The notes below the pieces were generated by a model. That model was not told where the DNA came from. It made no database searches and worked only from the letters and a program-made list of their open reading frames with translations. This document shows positions 61,948 to 64,000 of a stretch of 64,000 nt of DNA, in pieces. Every line of letters starts with the position of its first letter. The stretch's first letter is position 1. Both the position numbers and the translations under genes were made by a program. Origin of the DNA: Venturia oleaginea. Its lineage: Eukaryota > Ascomycota > Dothideomycetes > Venturiales > Venturiaceae. The stretch covers positions 1,798,001 through 1,862,000 of the forward strand of contig JABMLP010000007.1 of the NCBI GenBank assembly GCA_013176395.1, in the 5' to 3' direction.

Positions 61948-64000
61948 TCAGCCCTTGACAATAGGCTGGATCTTGGCATACAGCTCTGTATCCAAGAAAT
62001 TATACCGCGGATTGATGAAAGCGAACGGATGGTCTAGGAGACGGGCTGCAGTGGGGCGGTCGGCTGGATCACTATCAAGAGTGTTAGTACTTCGTCGAGA
62101 ATGGAAATGTGAACAGAACCCACATCGTGAAACAGTCCAGCATGAAGCTAAGCGCAGCCGGCCCAATGCTCCCACTAACCTCCTCCGGGATGGGGGGAGC
62201 CTGGTTGAGACTACCGAGTTTGTAAATTGCACCGACAGCCTCCTCTTTACTCCATGGTCTACGTCCTGCAAACATTTCCAGGACCACACAACCAAGGGAC
62301 CAGATATCGACTTTCGCGGAGTATCCCTGACCCTGAGAACGAATGACTTCCGGCGCCATCCAAAAGACGGAGCCCTGCATTGAGTTACTGGCATCGTTAC
62401 CATAAATATTGTTAGACTTCTTCGAAATGCCGAAGTCCGAGATCTTGGACGTGCCATCAATGTCCAGAAGGATGTTGTCAGCCTTCAAATCTCTATGCAG
62501 GATACCCTCGTTGTGGAGGTAGGCTAAACCAGCAAGCGTCTGTCTGGTCAAAGAGCTGACAACCGACTCCTCAAACTTGCCATGTTTTCTCAAGCAAGAA
62601 CCGATGGAGCCACCAGATATATACTCCAGGAAAATGGAGATGGAGTACTCCTTTCTTTCGCAACCAAGGTAAGAAACAATATTAGGATGATCAAGATGCT
62701 GCATAGTATCGATTTCAATGTCCAGAGAGCGTACCATCTCTTTGATACGCTCTTTGTCCTGGCCGGCAGCTTTGGCATTGACTTCGACTTGTTTGACGGC
62801 GATGAGTTCACCAGTCGTCATGTTCATGCCGAGGTACACGCGGCCAAAGGTTCCTTTGCCGATAAGTTGACCCTTCATCCATTTGAAGGTCGCCTGCCGT
62901 TGTGGCGTTGGACCAAGACTCGAGAAGGTCGAATCCTGTGGGATCGTTTCCAGTTGAATAAGTCGACTACCTCGGTGAGCTGGCTTGACTTGCTCTATTT
63001 TAGCGCCAAACATCTTGGTGCTTTTGCGACGAACGATAGCTCCCGATGCACTTCGGCGGAGAGTGTTGACTCGAGTTGGCGCTGCTCCAGCGAACGATGA
63101 CGAAGGAGCGACGGGCACAGGAGGATGTTGATACGCGCTTTGGACGACCTCGCGAATGGATCTTGTTCGTCCAAGACCACCACCCGTTGATTTGCGAACA
63201 TTGCGCTGGGCAATGGACGTGACAGTATCATCGCGCTTCAGTGTAGATTCATCAGAGCCAAGTGTGCCGTTCTCATCGAGAGATGACATATGCCCAAAGT
63301 CTTCGGGTCCCTTGCCCAGTGACACGCCGTTGTCCACAGGTGAAGTCGGAGAAGTGATCTCTCCCTCAAGAACAGGCTGGTCGAGATTGATGTTTGGAAA
63401 GAATTCGTCCAGATGATCCACAATCCCTTCAGCTGGAGGACGATTGGCCCAGATATCGCTGGCAAATGACTGGCGTCGGAGGAATTTGCTTTCACGATCC
63501 TCTGCACTTTGAGGTGTTCGTGCAGTCACACTCCCACTTCGAATGTCACGCTGGTCGCTTTCAGTGCCACCATCGGTTGAGGCACTCGTTGGTGTTGGTT
63601 GGAATCTCACCGAAGGTTTCCTCGAGGCCTTGTTGCCTGGACCAAGAGTGGAGCCACCATCTTCTTCCGCGCCGGCTGTAGAATCCTCTTCTGTCGCCTT
63701 ACTTGGTCGGAGCTTGACTGCGAATAAGCTGTCGTCGGAGTCGCTGTCGTCACTACCATCATCTACAGGCGCAGCGGTTGTCTTCCATTGTACCGGCGCT
63801 TCCTTGAAGTCAAATGTGGGCCCGTAGCTCCTTCTTGAGCTCATGGTGTTCTCTGTGGCGTGTGTCGTGAATGGGCTGACAACGGGACTGTGCATCTTTC
63901 CTTGCTGTTTAAGTCGGTCAAGCATAGGATTGGTGATGAGCGTAAGGGTTGGCTTCCCATTCGAACCAGTCGAGATGTTCGTTCCATTACCATTGGAGTA
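61948..64000 (-). CDS. bck1: Bck1-like MAP kinase kinase kinase, C-terminal part (runs off right edge)
   Basis: The frame is open to the window edge. Exons are 64000-62124 and 62071-61948, with a 52-bp intron (62123-62072, CTAAC branch). The N-terminal part is Ser-rich and disordered. The kinase domain has LIGKGTFGRVYLG (P-loop), AVKQVEV (Lys), HRDLKADNILL (catalytic loop), ISDFGISKK (DFG), GSVFWMAPEVI and WSLGCVVLEMFAGRRPW, then across the splice IDPADRPTA and a C-terminal FLDTELYAKIQP tail. The FKWMKGQLIGKGTFGRVYLG start and NMTTGELIAVKQVEV favour Bck1 (cell-wall-integrity cascade, acting under Pkc1 on Mkk) over Ste11 or Ssk2, by pattern recall. Confidence 0.85.

Overview
The window is nuclear DNA from a filamentous ascomycete (Pezizomycotina). 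The evidence is intron-bearing genes with 45-60 bp GT-AG introns and CTAAC/CTGAC-like branch sites, and typical fungal products: an Rrp6 exosome nuclease, a Bck1-type MAPKKK, Sds23, Mdm35, a kynurenine formamidase and a GPI-anchored wall protein. It also holds Ty3/gypsy chromoviruses, Ty1/copia elements and a pogo-like transposon. A leotiomycete is my guess, from the look of the transposon-borne zinc-cluster ORFs; this is not proven here.

Layout. 1-5143: a decayed copia element on the minus strand, left LTR cut by the window edge. 5.6-28.8 kb: a gene island with rhomboid Rbd2, a cysteine-rich secreted protein, a Ser/Thr-rich GPI protein, Sds23, an amidase, an acidic hypothetical protein, a dienelactone hydrolase head-to-head with uracil-DNA glycosylase, a kynurenine formamidase head-to-head with a type-B carboxylesterase, and a glyoxalase-like protein. 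29.2-55.9 kb: a deep nest of transposons. 56.4-64.0 kb: a second island with Rrp6 head-to-head with Mdm35, a broken MFS transporter and the 3' part of a Bck1-like MAPKKK that runs off the right edge.

The transposon nest can be partly dated from target-site duplications (TSDs). A chromovirus called here A1 (40153-52180) has intact gag and pol. It was split by a second LTR element (42372-48232), which has LTRs identical by eye and a perfect TATAT duplication. That second element is a chimera: family-A LTRs, leader and 3' tail around a family-B gag-pol core. Both carry the signature of self-primed reverse transcription (11 nt just after the LTR are complementary to a site inside the LTR), whereas the copia element at the left end appears to use an initiator-tRNA half. 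Three solo LTRs with perfect 5-bp TSDs, two inverted ~895-bp copies of the family-B 3' end, and an antisense ORF with Zn2Cys6 spacing complete the region.

Gene models were spliced by eye. Where the summed exon length is a multiple of three and motifs continue across junctions, I consider them good. No database search was possible, so paralogue-level names are inference.
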